A DNA stretch of 64,000 nucleotides from CAXBDP01 sp041689935 (lineage in GTDB: Bacteria > Bacteroidota > Bacteroidia > Cytophagales > Cyclobacteriaceae), in the NCBI GenBank assembly GCA_041689935.1, contig JBDNFI010000090.1:12560-76559 (forward strand), read 5' to 3'. The notes beneath the pieces were generated by a model, which saw only the letters and a list, made by a program, of their open reading frames with translations, did not search any database and had not been told where the DNA came from. Within the stretch, counting starts at the first letter, position 1. Every line of letters starts with the position of its first letter. Of the stretch, positions 8,806 through 17,613 are shown piece after piece. The translations under genes and the position numbers were made by a program.

Positions 8806-9792
8806 ATGGAATACAGAAGATTGGGAAAATCAGGACTTCAAGTAAGTGCATTGTCGTTTGGCTCATGGCTTACATTCGGCAAGCAAATAGGCGATAATAC
8901 CGCCGAAAATTTGATGACCATGGCTTATGACCAAGGAGTCAACTTTTTTGACAATGCAGAAATATATGCCCGTGGGCAATCCGAGGTAGTGATGGGTGAA
9001 ATCCTCAAGAAAATGAATTGGCGTAGAGATAGTTACGTGGTGAGTTCTAAAGCATTTTTTGGCCTTGGTGGTGACCTAACTCCTACTCAGAAAGGCCTCA
9101 ATCGTAAACACTTAATTGAGGCCTGCCATGCGGCACTGGAGAGATTTCAAGTGGAATATTTAGATTTATTTTTCTGCCATCGACCTGATAAGGAAACCCA
9201 AATAGAAGAAACTGTTTGGACCATGCATAACTTGATTCAGCAAGGGAAAGTCCTTTATTGGGGCACATCAGAATGGAGTGCGCAGGAAATTATGGAAGCC
9301 CACATGGTGGCACAACGCTACAACTTGATAGGCCCTGTAATGGATCAACCACAATATAATATGCTAGTAAGAGATAAGGTGGAAGTAGAGTTTAGCCAAA
9401 TTTACAAGACAGTAGGTTTGGGCACGACTATTTGGTCTCCACTTGCCTCAGGCATCCTTACGGGAAAATACAATGACGGATTTCCAAATGATACTCGTCT
9501 TGGCATAGAAGGCATGGAATGGTTGAAAGATAGAAGCCTGGCAGAAGAAAATCTCAATAAGGTCAGGAAATTGACGGTATTTGCAAAAGAAATTGGCATC
9601 TCGATGGCCAATCTTGCGATTGCTTGGTGCCTGAAAAACCCGAATGTGAGTACTGTAATATTAGGCGCATCCAAGGCTAGTCAACTGGAAGAAAATCTTA
9701 AAAGCATCGATGCCCTTCCAAAATTGACCGATGAAGTGATGACAAAAATTGAAGAGCTATTGGATAATACACCCGCTAGACCTTTATTCTAA
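8806..9792 (+). CDS. Aldo/keto reductase (Kv-beta/YghZ-like)
   Basis: NADPH-dependent carbonyl reductase with a TIM-barrel fold, 328 residues. The catalytic tetrad is visible: Asp49 (FFDNAEIY), Tyr54, Lys82 (VSSKAFF) and His125 (FFCHRPD). The C-terminal cofactor signature is ILGASKASQLEENL. The N-terminus MEYRRLGKSGLQVSALSFG resembles the potassium-channel beta-subunit group. The physiological substrate cannot be told from sequence. It follows the Schlafen-type gene closely and is closed by a strong hairpin terminator that starts at its stop codon. Confidence 0.9.
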   Translation: MEYRRLGKSGLQVSALSFGSWLTFGKQIGDNTAENLMTMAYDQGVNFFDNAEIYARGQSEVVMGEILKKMNWRRDSYVVSSKAFFGLGGDLTPTQKGLNRKHLIEACHAALERFQVEYLDLFFCHRPDKETQIEETVWTMHNLIQQGKVLYWGTSEWSAQEIMEAHMVAQRYNLIGPVMDQPQYNMLVRDKVEVEFSQIYKTVGLGTTIWSPLASGILTGKYNDGFPNDTRLGIEGMEWLKDRSLAEENLNKVRKLTVFAKEIGISMANLAIAWCLKNPNVSTVILGASKASQLEENLKSIDALPKLTDEVMTKIEELLDNTPARPLF

Positions 9793-9832
9793 ATAGATAT
9801 AGCCAGGTTTGATAGCCTGGCTATATCTATTT
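9791..9832. terminator. Strong bidirectional hairpin terminator
   Basis: Perfect 17-bp inverted repeat (9791-9807 with 9816-9832, core TAGCCAGG / CCTGGCTA) with an 8-base loop. It begins in the stop codon of the aldo/keto reductase gene and faces the minus-strand TPR gene that ends at 9875, so it may serve both. Confidence 0.75.
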
Positions 9833-9874
9833 CAAAAATATCTCGGAAGAAGCAAAATTGAAAGACGGGAATGA

Positions 9875-10402
9875 TTAATAAGAAGGACTACATTCATTAC
9901 AATTTGCTTCGATTACTTGCTCGGCGATTTTAAACCCTAGCTCCATAGCTTTTCTCCAATCTTTGCAAGCTTCGGCATCTCGATCCATTTCGTAATACAG
10001 CGTACCTCTATTCAAATAAGCCTCGGCATAGTTCGGATCAATCTCAAGTGCCTTTCCATAATCTGCCAATGCTCCCTGATAATCCTCTACATTGTTTTTG
10101 GAATAGGCTCTTTCCAAATAGGCTTCCTTGTAGGTAGAGTTAATGGCCAATGCCTTAGTGAAATCTTCAATTGCTGGCAATTCTGAACCGATACTTGAAA
10201 GACAAATCCCCCTAATAAAAAGTGCTTCAGCATTTCTAGGATTATTCTTGATAATGCCAGTAAAATCTTGAATAGCAGCATGATAATCACCTTCCATGTA
10301 CTTATCGTAAGCCACATCCATCTTTTCATCTTCCGTTTGCTGTGCGATAGCTGAGCTACCAAAAATCAAGACGAAAAGGAAAGTAAACTTGATATGTTTC
10401 AT
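9875..10402 (-). CDS. Secreted TPR-repeat protein
   Basis: A 175-residue protein with a signal peptide (MKHIKFTFLFVLIFGSSAIA, cut near AQQ) followed by about four tetratricopeptide repeats. Typical repeat cores are AIQDFTGIIKNNPRNAEALF, AIEDFTKALAINSTYKEAYL and ALADYGKALEIDPNYAEAYL. It ends in a Cys-containing tail (EANCNECSPSY). TPR arrays are protein-binding scaffolds; the partner is unknown. ATG start at 10402. Confidence 0.85.
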   Translation of the reverse strand: MKHIKFTFLFVLIFGSSAIAQQTEDEKMDVAYDKYMEGDYHAAIQDFTGIIKNNPRNAEALFIRGICLSSIGSELPAIEDFTKALAINSTYKEAYLERAYSKNNVEDYQGALADYGKALEIDPNYAEAYLNRGTLYYEMDRDAEACKDWRKAMELGFKIAEQVIEANCNECSPSY

Positions 10403-10442
10403 TTGAAATTTCTTTTAATCGTTAAACCGTTGAAACGCAAAA

Positions 10443-10462
10443 AGCCCGACAAAAATCGGGCT
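10443..10462 (-). terminator. Rho-independent terminator of the secreted two-repeat protein gene
   Basis: Perfect 7-bp stem AGCCCGA / TCGGGCT with a 6-base loop, followed on the minus strand by TTTT. It is 24 bases past the stop codon at 10486. Confidence 0.7.
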
Positions 10463-10485
10463 AATTGTTATAAAAAATTATTTTT

Positions 10486-11280
10486 TTATCTTTCGTATTT
10501 CGCCCAAACTTCGGCCATTGGCTCTCCAGAACTATTATTTCCTGAGTGGTACCAATCTCCATCTTGAATCCTATAGTTAAATGGTAATACAGCACCTACC
10601 CTATCCTTGTTCCTAGAAAATACGGTTATTTTTTCTGTGTAGGTTCCATTTTCAATGGTGTATGTGCCAGCACCAGTTCCCATAAACTGTTTTGTGCCTG
10701 TGTTGATTGCAGCCCACTGAAACCGTGTGCCAGATAATATTTTAATGGTTACTCGATCAGCTACGGGCCGCCTTTGCTCCAACACACCCTCACTGTTTGG
10801 TCTGCCAAGCATTCGCCAATTTCCATTGAGATCTGTCCCAGCATTATCAATTTTTTGCCAAACGGACACTTTTCCATTTTCAATGGTTGTGAAAGTATCA
10901 CCCTCTAGCTCGTAATCATAAGAAAGGATAGTACCTACTAAACTACTATCTTGAGTACTAAAGGCCATCTCGATATTGTATTTATCATTATCAAAATTGT
11001 AGAAACCACCACCCGCAGCGATAAACTCACCAGTTTCTGCTGCACCTGTAGAGTATGCTGTAAAGCTTGGAGAAAATATTGACACGACATCATTTGGTTC
11101 TTTTACTCCATTTGTGGAGACTAATTTCCAAGCACCTTGGATGTTTGGTACTTTTTGGACTGTAACTAAGTTCTTTTTGTTAGCGATGGATTCAGCAGAA
11201 TCAAAGCGCACAAAACTAATAAGCATAGCACAAATTAGTAGTAAGCTTACGTTTCTGAAATAATTGAATAGTTTTTTCAT
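10486..11280 (-). CDS. Secreted protein with two lipocalin-like repeats
   Basis: A 264-residue exported protein: a hydrophobic signal (about residues 10-25, VSLLLICAMLISFVRF), then two halves that each open with a lipocalin-like motif (NIQGAWKLVSTNGVKE near residue 47 and DLNGNWRMLGRPNSEG near 156) and continue with matching beta-strand patterns ending in VWQK and VWAK. This points to an internal duplication of one beta-barrel unit. Similar Bacteroidota proteins are annotated only as 'membrane or secreted protein'. Ligand and role are unknown. It has its own terminator. Confidence 0.78.
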   Translation of the reverse strand: MKKLFNYFRNVSLLLICAMLISFVRFDSAESIANKKNLVTVQKVPNIQGAWKLVSTNGVKEPNDVVSIFSPSFTAYSTGAAETGEFIAAGGGFYNFDNDKYNIEMAFSTQDSSLVGTILSYDYELEGDTFTTIENGKVSVWQKIDNAGTDLNGNWRMLGRPNSEGVLEQRRPVADRVTIKILSGTRFQWAAINTGTKQFMGTGAGTYTIENGTYTEKITVFSRNKDRVGAVLPFNYRIQDGDWYHSGNNSSGEPMAEVWAKYER

Positions 11281-11388
11281 GAGTTGATTATTGTAGTTTG
11301 ATTCAAAACAATAACACCAAGATACTTGAATTCAATCTTTAATCAAACTTTACTCCTACGGATGTCAAAATCACAATTTCAGCCTTCA

Positions 11389-12630
11389 CTATTCGTAACG
11401 AAGTGATTCAATTGGATCTAGTTTCGAAGCTTTATTAGCAGGGATAAATCCAGATATCAAGCCTACAAATACACAAACCACTAAGCCTACAATCATCCAA
11501 AGCCAAGGCATCACAAATGACCCTGGAGATATAATGTTGGAAACACCATTGCCGATACCAATTCCAAGTAAAATCCCTAACAAACCTCCCGCAATACAGA
11601 TCACGATAGCTTCGATTAAAAACTGCTCTCTAATTTTTGGAGGTGTGGCTCCCATGGCTTTTCTTATTCCAATTTCTCTCGTACGCTCAGTTACCGTCAC
11701 CATCATGATATTCATTAATCCTATAGAGGCACCAAGTAGTGTAATAAATCCAATTCCAAATCCACCAATTCTTAAATATCCAGATATCTCATCGAGTCTT
11801 TCGGAAAGAGATTCACTTTTTACTACTTCAAAAGAGTCAAATTCTAGCACTTCATCTCTTCGGATTTTCCGCATTAAAGCAGTAGCCTCACCCATCGCAA
11901 ATGGTGTCATTTCAGGAGAAAATACCATATTCTTGATGGCATACGTAAACCTTCCATTTCTATCTAGTTTAGCAGCATTCTCGTAAGAAATCAGAATATT
12001 ACGGTCAGCACCTCCGCCTCCACCTATACCACCTTGTTGGTCTAAAACTCCAATTACATTATATTTTCTTCCGTAGAAACTTACTTGTTTATTGATTGGA
12101 TCAGAATTATTGGGAAATAGCGTATTTCTGATTTCGCTGCCGATAATTGCGACAGGAGCGCCACTGCTAATTTCATCCGGCGTGAAATTCCTACCCATAC
12201 TTAATTCTAGGCCATTTATTAAAATATAATTATCGTCGGTTCCTAAAATACTGCTGTTCGGATTAGTTTTCAATGACAAATGGGTTACCTCTACAGCACC
12301 ACCAACATTTGTGGTAATGGTCATAGATTCAGCATATTGAAATTCTTGCGTAAAGGCTTTCACATCGCGAATTTTCAAAGCGGGAATTCGTTTTTCCTGA
12401 ATACCTCCTACATTTCTACCTCGCTCCACCCGCCTAGACACTACATCAAAAGTATTGACCCCGAATGTGGAAAAGCTATCTTCAACAGAAGCGCTGATTC
12501 CATCTATCGCGGTTAGCATGCCTACCAAGGATGTGATTCCAACTGCTACAATTAATGCCGTAAGTGTAGTTCTTAACATACTTCCCTTCATCGAGCGAAG
12601 GCCTTCTCTTACATTTTCTGAAAAATCCAT
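11389..12630 (-). CDS. MacB/FtsX-type ABC transporter permease
   Basis: A 413-residue permease of the MacB-like group. It has one N-terminal membrane helix (about 22-42, TLTALIVAVGITSLVGML), a periplasmic core domain of about 220 residues (RIPALKIRDVKAF to VVKSESLSERL) and three C-terminal helices with the FtsX signature TERTREIGIRKAMGATPPKI. Such permeases need an ATPase and often a TolC/adaptor pair. No ATPase gene is next to it. The TolC and adaptor genes at 53.8-56.6 kb are too far away to link by sequence. ATG start at 12630. Confidence 0.9.
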   Translation of the reverse strand: MDFSENVREGLRSMKGSMLRTTLTALIVAVGITSLVGMLTAIDGISASVEDSFSTFGVNTFDVVSRRVERGRNVGGIQEKRIPALKIRDVKAFTQEFQYAESMTITTNVGGAVEVTHLSLKTNPNSSILGTDDNYILINGLELSMGRNFTPDEISSGAPVAIIGSEIRNTLFPNNSDPINKQVSFYGRKYNVIGVLDQQGGIGGGGGADRNILISYENAAKLDRNGRFTYAIKNMVFSPEMTPFAMGEATALMRKIRRDEVLEFDSFEVVKSESLSERLDEISGYLRIGGFGIGFITLLGASIGLMNIMMVTVTERTREIGIRKAMGATPPKIREQFLIEAIVICIAGGLLGILLGIGIGNGVSNIISPGSFVMPWLWMIVGLVVCVFVGLISGFIPANKASKLDPIESLRYE

Positions 12631-12742
12631 ACCGTTTTTATAATAACTTCGTAAACCTACACAATGCCATTGCCAACACGATGGATATTTACGTAAATTG
12701 AGGGTTGTTTCGCCTAAAAGGTTTTAAATACAGTTGATAAGA

Positions 12743-14008
12743 ATGATGAGAAAGACAATTATAATACTCAGCACCTTTTTCTTGATGGTTTTTTCAGTAA
12801 ATGCCAACGAAATCCTGATTCCGATGGATGAAACTCAAACCAATCATCTGAAAGCATATGGAATTGCTTTTTGGGTTTTGGAGAGAGAGACATCTGTAGA
12901 ATGGCTGCTCAATTATAGAGGAGGAAGTTTTATGATGCCATACACTTCTAAATTTGAAGATGAATGCATTATCCGCAATGTGTCCTATCAAGTAATAAGC
13001 AGCGCACAAGCAAACCAAATACGAAATGAGATCAGAAGCCCTTCTTCCAATGCCGATGTGATGCAATTAGATAAAGCACCTAAGGTGGCAGTCTATTCTC
13101 CCAAAAGCAAACAACCTTGGGACGATGCGGTGACATTAGTGATGAGCTATGCAGAAATCCCTTACGATATTATATTTGATTCTGAAGTACTTGAAGGCGA
13201 ATTAGCAAATTATGATTGGCTTCACTTGCACCACGAAGATTTTACCGGCCAATATGGAAAGTTTTACAGAAGCTTTAAAGATTTTCCATGGTACCAAGAA
13301 ATGGTGAGAGAATATCAAGAAGTTGCTGCAAATTTTGGCTATAAAAAAGTCTCTGAAATGAAATTGGGAGTGGTGAAAACTATCCAAGAATTTGTAGCGG
13401 GAGGTGGTTTCCTTTTTGCTATGTGCTCAGCTACAGAGACATTCGATATTGCTCTATCCACCCAAGGCATAGACTTTATCGAACGTATGTACGACGGAGA
13501 TGGAGCAGACCCACGAGCAAATGATAAATTAGACTTTTCTGAAACGTTCGCTTTTGAGAATTTCAGGCTAAAAATGGATCCGGTTGAATATGCCTATTCT
13601 AATATTGACAATAAGCAAGTTGAAAGAGGGCTATCTGAGCGAAATGATTTCTTTACGCTATTTCAATTTTCAGCCAAATGGGATCCTATCCCGACCATGC
13701 TCACCCAAAATCATCAGCGCGTAGTGAAGGGTTTTATGGGACAAACCACTGCCTATAAAAAGAGCCTTGTAAAATCTTCCGTTGTTATATTGGGAGAAAC
13801 CAAAGATATTGATGAGGCTAGGTATTTACATGGAGAATTTGGGAAAGGTTTTTGGACCTTTTTTGGTGGACACGATCCAGAAGATTACCAGCATTTTGTA
13901 GGAGAAGAGCCGACTGATATGAATTTATTTCCAAATTCACCTGGATATAGATTAATTCTTAACAATCTACTTTTCCCAGCAGCTAAAAAGAAGAATTTGA
14001 AAACTTAA
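12743..14008 (+). CDS. Secreted protein often labelled 'asparagine synthetase B', true function unknown
   Basis: A 422-residue exported protein with signal peptide (MMRKTIIILSTFFLMVFSVNA). I recall similar Bacteroidota proteins being named 'asparagine synthetase B', but none of that enzyme's motifs (N-terminal Cys nucleophile, PP-loop) are present. The middle has a flavodoxin-like or class I glutamine amidotransferase-like pattern (KVAVYSPKSKQPWDDAVTLV, YDWLHLHHEDF, FVAGGGFLFAMCSATETFD) that could place a Cys near residue 230. The C-terminus contains GKGFWTFFGGHDPED. Function is not established. The ATG at 12743 is preferred over the TTG at 12734. Confidence 0.72.
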   Translation: MMRKTIIILSTFFLMVFSVNANEILIPMDETQTNHLKAYGIAFWVLERETSVEWLLNYRGGSFMMPYTSKFEDECIIRNVSYQVISSAQANQIRNEIRSPSSNADVMQLDKAPKVAVYSPKSKQPWDDAVTLVMSYAEIPYDIIFDSEVLEGELANYDWLHLHHEDFTGQYGKFYRSFKDFPWYQEMVREYQEVAANFGYKKVSEMKLGVVKTIQEFVAGGGFLFAMCSATETFDIALSTQGIDFIERMYDGDGADPRANDKLDFSETFAFENFRLKMDPVEYAYSNIDNKQVERGLSERNDFFTLFQFSAKWDPIPTMLTQNHQRVVKGFMGQTTAYKKSLVKSSVVILGETKDIDEARYLHGEFGKGFWTFFGGHDPEDYQHFVGEEPTDMNLFPNSPGYRLILNNLLFPAAKKKNLKT

Positions 14009-14041
14009 TATCTCGACTAAACCAAAGGATTCATAGCGGGA

Positions 14042-14629
14042 TTAGTGCATTCGATCTCCTCTGACTTCTAGGCTTTTCATAATTTCCGCTTCTTCTCGGA
14101 GGATTTCTTTCCATCTTGCCCATACGAGCTCCTCGGGTTGGTATTCTTTTGCTAAATCAATAAAATTCCGATAATGACCCGCTTCAGAAACCATCAATTC
14201 GTAATAGAATTTAGATAATTCTTCGTCTTGGATATTTTTCCACAATAGCTTGAATCTTTCGCAGCTCCTTGCTTCAATTAGCGCATTGAAAAGTAGTTTT
14301 TCACACAGTTGCTGGTTGCGACTGCCACCTTTCTGCTGAACCTTGAGCAATTGATTCACATAATCGTCTTTCCGCTGCCGACCAAATTCAAAACCTCTCT
14401 TTTTCAAATGATCCATCACTCGTTCAAAATGGCTCCATTCTTCGGCAACTACTGGAGTTAGAACTTCAATCATTTTCGCCTTTTCTGGATACAGGCAAAT
14501 AAGCGAAATGCAAGAAGAAGCTGCCTTTTGCTCACAATATGCATGATCTATCAGAATTTCTCTGATATCCATTTCTACAATATTTACCCATCTGGGATCG
14601 GTAGGTAAGACTAAACCTAATATTTCCAT
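14042..14629 (-). CDS. miaE: tRNA-(ms2io6A)-hydroxylase
   Basis: Non-haem di-iron oxygenase that hydroxylates the isopentenyl group of ms2i6A37 in tRNA. The four-helix iron ligands are visible: Glu in AYCEQKAASSC, the ExxH in AEEWSHFERV, Glu in LIEARSCERF and the ExxH in SEAGHYRNF. The length of 195 residues is normal. The ATG at 14629 comes 2 bases after the stop of the porin gene, so the two are probably translated from one message. An in-frame TTG at 14635 is less likely. Confidence 0.88.
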   Translation of the reverse strand: MEILGLVLPTDPRWVNIVEMDIREILIDHAYCEQKAASSCISLICLYPEKAKMIEVLTPVVAEEWSHFERVMDHLKKRGFEFGRQRKDDYVNQLLKVQQKGGSRNQQLCEKLLFNALIEARSCERFKLLWKNIQDEELSKFYYELMVSEAGHYRNFIDLAKEYQPEELVWARWKEILREEAEIMKSLEVRGDRMH

Positions 14630-14631
14630 AA

Positions 14632-16476
14632 TCAATCAAAAAACATCCAACTAAGACCTAAATCAAACATCCTCGGCATTCCTGTGTAATTAGGAGTAAC
14701 GAAATATCCTTCCTCAGCCATCAAGCCCTGATTGAGATGGGTGAGTTTCATGAAAATTCGAGTTCTATTGATTTTGAAATTCACAAAGAAATCTGCCCAA
14801 ACATAAGAAGGGATTTCAAATTCATTTTGCAAATGATACTGCTGCGTGATTGGATCATATCCATTGGCATACCAAGCTGACTTATAATGGATATCAATGC
14901 CTGTCTGAATGGTTAATTTTCCACCAAATAAGTTGTTCAAATAATATAATTGCCCATTGCCAAAGTAGGTAGGCAAACGATACTTATCCGAAGATTCTCC
15001 ACCTACTTTGGAATAGATAATTTCCGCATTAAAATTCATGTTATTCCAGAAATTGACACTGAAATCTATGCCAGGTGAAACCATCGTTATATTTCCGCTC
15101 GCCTGTTCAGGTACTTTCAGTTCATTGAAATAGATATAGTTTGAAATGCTGGTAAGAGATACTTTGGGTTTAACCATCATCGTTTCATTTGCCCAAACAT
15201 ATCCAAAGCTCAACTGGTTGGAAAATTGATTCGAAAAAGAGTTTTCCCAAGCATAATGGTTCCCAAAATATTGCCTTTGCAGCATATTTGGGGCGCTAAG
15301 AGTTTGCTTAGCCTCCGCTTCGAAATTGAAGAATGATAACTTCCCTTCTAATCGATAATTTCCATCTAGGCTATATTCACCTCCCGCTTCTATTCTAAAT
15401 AGGGAATCAAATTCCCAACGTAAATCCGTCCCTACAAAATGTTCAATAAATCGTGATTCTTGGAGGTATTTAGGCTGAAATACGAGGTTTCTATTTTTAT
15501 AATAAAATGAATAAAACAGATTATTCACTTCTCCTTTTACACCGCCAGAAAGCTCCGTTTGACTCATTTTACTTCGATCGGCAGTGGAACTAGTGCTGAT
15601 TAGGTATTCAGGATAATAATTGAACTCATTTGAACCACTTGTCACATCGATGTATTTAACTAATTGATTTTGACGATCAAATTCCGTGAATATGCCAAAT
15701 AAAGGTTTGAGCATATATTCTTGGTACAAATGATAATTTTGCCTTACTTCTTGATTGCCCCCATTTACTAAAAACACTCTGGAATCTCGATAGAGAAAAA
15801 AATCAGACTCCTCATCTATTTCTGGTGGAATAATGCCGCCTGACTCAGAAACGCCATGGGACATCCGTGAGAAAAATGCAACGGCCTGATAGCGCTGCGA
15901 GGAGTCGCGATAATGCGTGTAAAGATCATAATTGTTAGCTTCAACATTTCGATCACCTCTACCAGTTGCCGCAAGTTGCTTATCCATGCGAATGGTTTTG
16001 AAATTTATGCCAACATTCCAATATTCTGTTACATTTCGGCTGTATTCAATATCTAACAAGCTGCGGCCTGCTCCTCCAAACACAGGAGCCAAATTTGAAT
16101 ACGGAGATTTAGTATCGAAATACTGCATTTTAGATTTATCTCGAAAATACTGGTCATAGGAATGGTAGCCAGATGTGATTCCTACTGTGGTGGGCATTTC
16201 AAAAAATATTGGCCACATAGCGGTGCCGTGATTTCCCAAATCTTGGTACTTATTGCCAAGCTGATGAACCTTCTGAAATCTATGGAAGGAATTCATAGAA
16301 GTATCTACCGGCTGAAAGTTAACATCACTTAAGCGAATAGCCCTGCCAGTAGTATAAGTGGTAGATTTTGGGCCATATACGCTTTGTGCGGAATCATTCA
16401 GAATCTGTCCGGTTGCATTTTGGGCAAAAGTCAACGTCACAAGAAAAAATAGAAATAATGTGTATATTAATTTCAC
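14632..16476 (-). CDS. Putative porin (Bacteroidota outer-membrane beta-barrel)
   Basis: A large outer-membrane beta-barrel protein of the Bacteroidota 'putative porin' family. It is rich in alternating aromatic strands (LFYSFYYKNRNLVFQP, QLSFGYVWANETMMVKPKVS) and ends in an aromatic terminal strand, MFDLGLSWMFFD. The GTG at 16476 gives an ideal signal peptide (KLIYTLFLFFLVTLTFAQ). The frame can also be opened to a TTG at 16524, overlapping lpxK, which would put 16 polar residues before it. The gene lies between lpxK and miaE on one strand, probably an operon. What it lets through is unknown. Confidence 0.8.
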   Translation of the reverse strand: MKLIYTLFLFFLVTLTFAQNATGQILNDSAQSVYGPKSTTYTTGRAIRLSDVNFQPVDTSMNSFHRFQKVHQLGNKYQDLGNHGTAMWPIFFEMPTTVGITSGYHSYDQYFRDKSKMQYFDTKSPYSNLAPVFGGAGRSLLDIEYSRNVTEYWNVGINFKTIRMDKQLAATGRGDRNVEANNYDLYTHYRDSSQRYQAVAFFSRMSHGVSESGGIIPPEIDEESDFFLYRDSRVFLVNGGNQEVRQNYHLYQEYMLKPLFGIFTEFDRQNQLVKYIDVTSGSNEFNYYPEYLISTSSTADRSKMSQTELSGGVKGEVNNLFYSFYYKNRNLVFQPKYLQESRFIEHFVGTDLRWEFDSLFRIEAGGEYSLDGNYRLEGKLSFFNFEAEAKQTLSAPNMLQRQYFGNHYAWENSFSNQFSNQLSFGYVWANETMMVKPKVSLTSISNYIYFNELKVPEQASGNITMVSPGIDFSVNFWNNMNFNAEIIYSKVGGESSDKYRLPTYFGNGQLYYLNNLFGGKLTIQTGIDIHYKSAWYANGYDPITQQYHLQNEFEIPSYVWADFFVNFKINRTRIFMKLTHLNQGLMAEEGYFVTPNYTGMPRMFDLGLSWMFFD

Positions 16477-16510
16477 GGTCAAAAATACAGAAAAGGAATT
16501 CTTTAGAAAC

Positions 16511-17551
16511 TCAGTTTTTTTCAATCAATTTCAATAAAATTTGCTTGAAGCTCTCTTCCTCAGCCAAAAACTGATGATGAACTGGCAAAACGAACACAGG
16601 CAATTCTTTTGCCAAATGTGCTAATTTATTATCTACCCATTTAGCAGCATCCTTTTCGGTGATTACAATACTAGCATTCATTTTGTTGGCGATTTCAGAA
16701 ATCTTCCTAATATCATTTTCTTTGTATTGATAATGATCTCTAAAATTGAAATATTCAGCCACATGATATTTTTCTTTCAGATAGGAATGGAAGGCAGAAG
16801 CATTCGCTAAGCCACTTACCGCCATAACGGTATTCGATATCTCCTTTTGGTTGGATTGAAATAATGGATAAACAGAACCATAGCTTAAAGAAGTGAAAAA
16901 AACTGGAGTGCCCTTTTTAGTGAACTTATTGATTTCTTGAGCAATAAATTCTCGCTTTTGTATCAAAATAACTTTAGGGCATTTGGTAACAACTACAATA
17001 TCTGCTCTACTGGCACCTTCTCTTGGTTCTCTCAATCGTCCTGTTGGTAGTAAATAATCTTCGTAGAATGGAAAACTAAAATCCGCAAGCAGGATATACC
17101 CATTGGCTTTGACTTTTCTATGCTGAAAAGCGTCGTCAAGGATGATTAGGTTAGTTTCTGGCGCATTGTATAAAATTTCGGGAATGGCTAATGCTCGTTC
17201 TTCTCCCACGGCAACGTTTATCCTCCCGCTGAATTTCCTGTAAAACTGAAATGGCTCATCACCCATCTGCTGAGCAGATGAATCACTATTTGCCATAAAA
17301 AACCCTTTTGTTTTCCTGCCATATCCTCGACTAAGAATGGCTAGTTTATATTTACTCTCTAGCCAAATAGCCAACCATTCCACCATAGGACTTTTTCCTG
17401 TGCCACCCACGCTCAAATTGCCAACGGCTATAAGTGGCAAATCAAATTCATGTGATTTCGTGTAGCCTACGTCATATAGGTGATTGCGTAGGCGTACACC
17501 AAGCCCATACAGCCACGAAAAAGGAGAAAGTAATATTTTAAGTAAATGCAT
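16511..17551 (-). CDS. lpxK: Tetraacyldisaccharide 4'-kinase
   Basis: Lipid A pathway kinase that phosphorylates the 4' position of the tetraacyl disaccharide at the inner-membrane surface. The N-terminus has the membrane-associating stretch LLKILLSPFSWLYGLGVRLR and the Walker A loop VGNLSVGGTGKSP at about residues 43-55. LILDDAFQHRKV carries the catalytic Asp region, and GRLREPREG follows. The length of 346 residues is normal. It shows that the organism makes lipid A. ATG start at 17551, divergent from the Nif3-like gene. Confidence 0.94.
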   Translation of the reverse strand: MHLLKILLSPFSWLYGLGVRLRNHLYDVGYTKSHEFDLPLIAVGNLSVGGTGKSPMVEWLAIWLESKYKLAILSRGYGRKTKGFFMANSDSSAQQMGDEPFQFYRKFSGRINVAVGEERALAIPEILYNAPETNLIILDDAFQHRKVKANGYILLADFSFPFYEDYLLPTGRLREPREGASRADIVVVTKCPKVILIQKREFIAQEINKFTKKGTPVFFTSLSYGSVYPLFQSNQKEISNTVMAVSGLANASAFHSYLKEKYHVAEYFNFRDHYQYKENDIRKISEIANKMNASIVITEKDAAKWVDNKLAHLAKELPVFVLPVHHQFLAEEESFKQILLKLIEKN

Positions 17552-17567
17552 AAGCCTAAAACAAGCC

Positions 17568-17575
17568 TATATTTG
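17568..17575 (+). promoter_or_regulatory. -7 box (TATATTTG) before the Nif3-like gene
   Basis: Exact TAnnTTTG match, 38 bases before the ATG at 17614. It supports that ATG as start with a leader of about 32 bases. The -33 element is weak. Confidence 0.45.
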
Positions 17576-17613
17576 TAATCAATGAATGTGCGAAAGTGCC
17601 TAAAAATTTGTCT

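Noticed and set aside
12743..14008. Asparagine synthetase B
   Set aside because: No N-terminal nucleophile Cys, no PP-loop, and the protein has a signal peptide.
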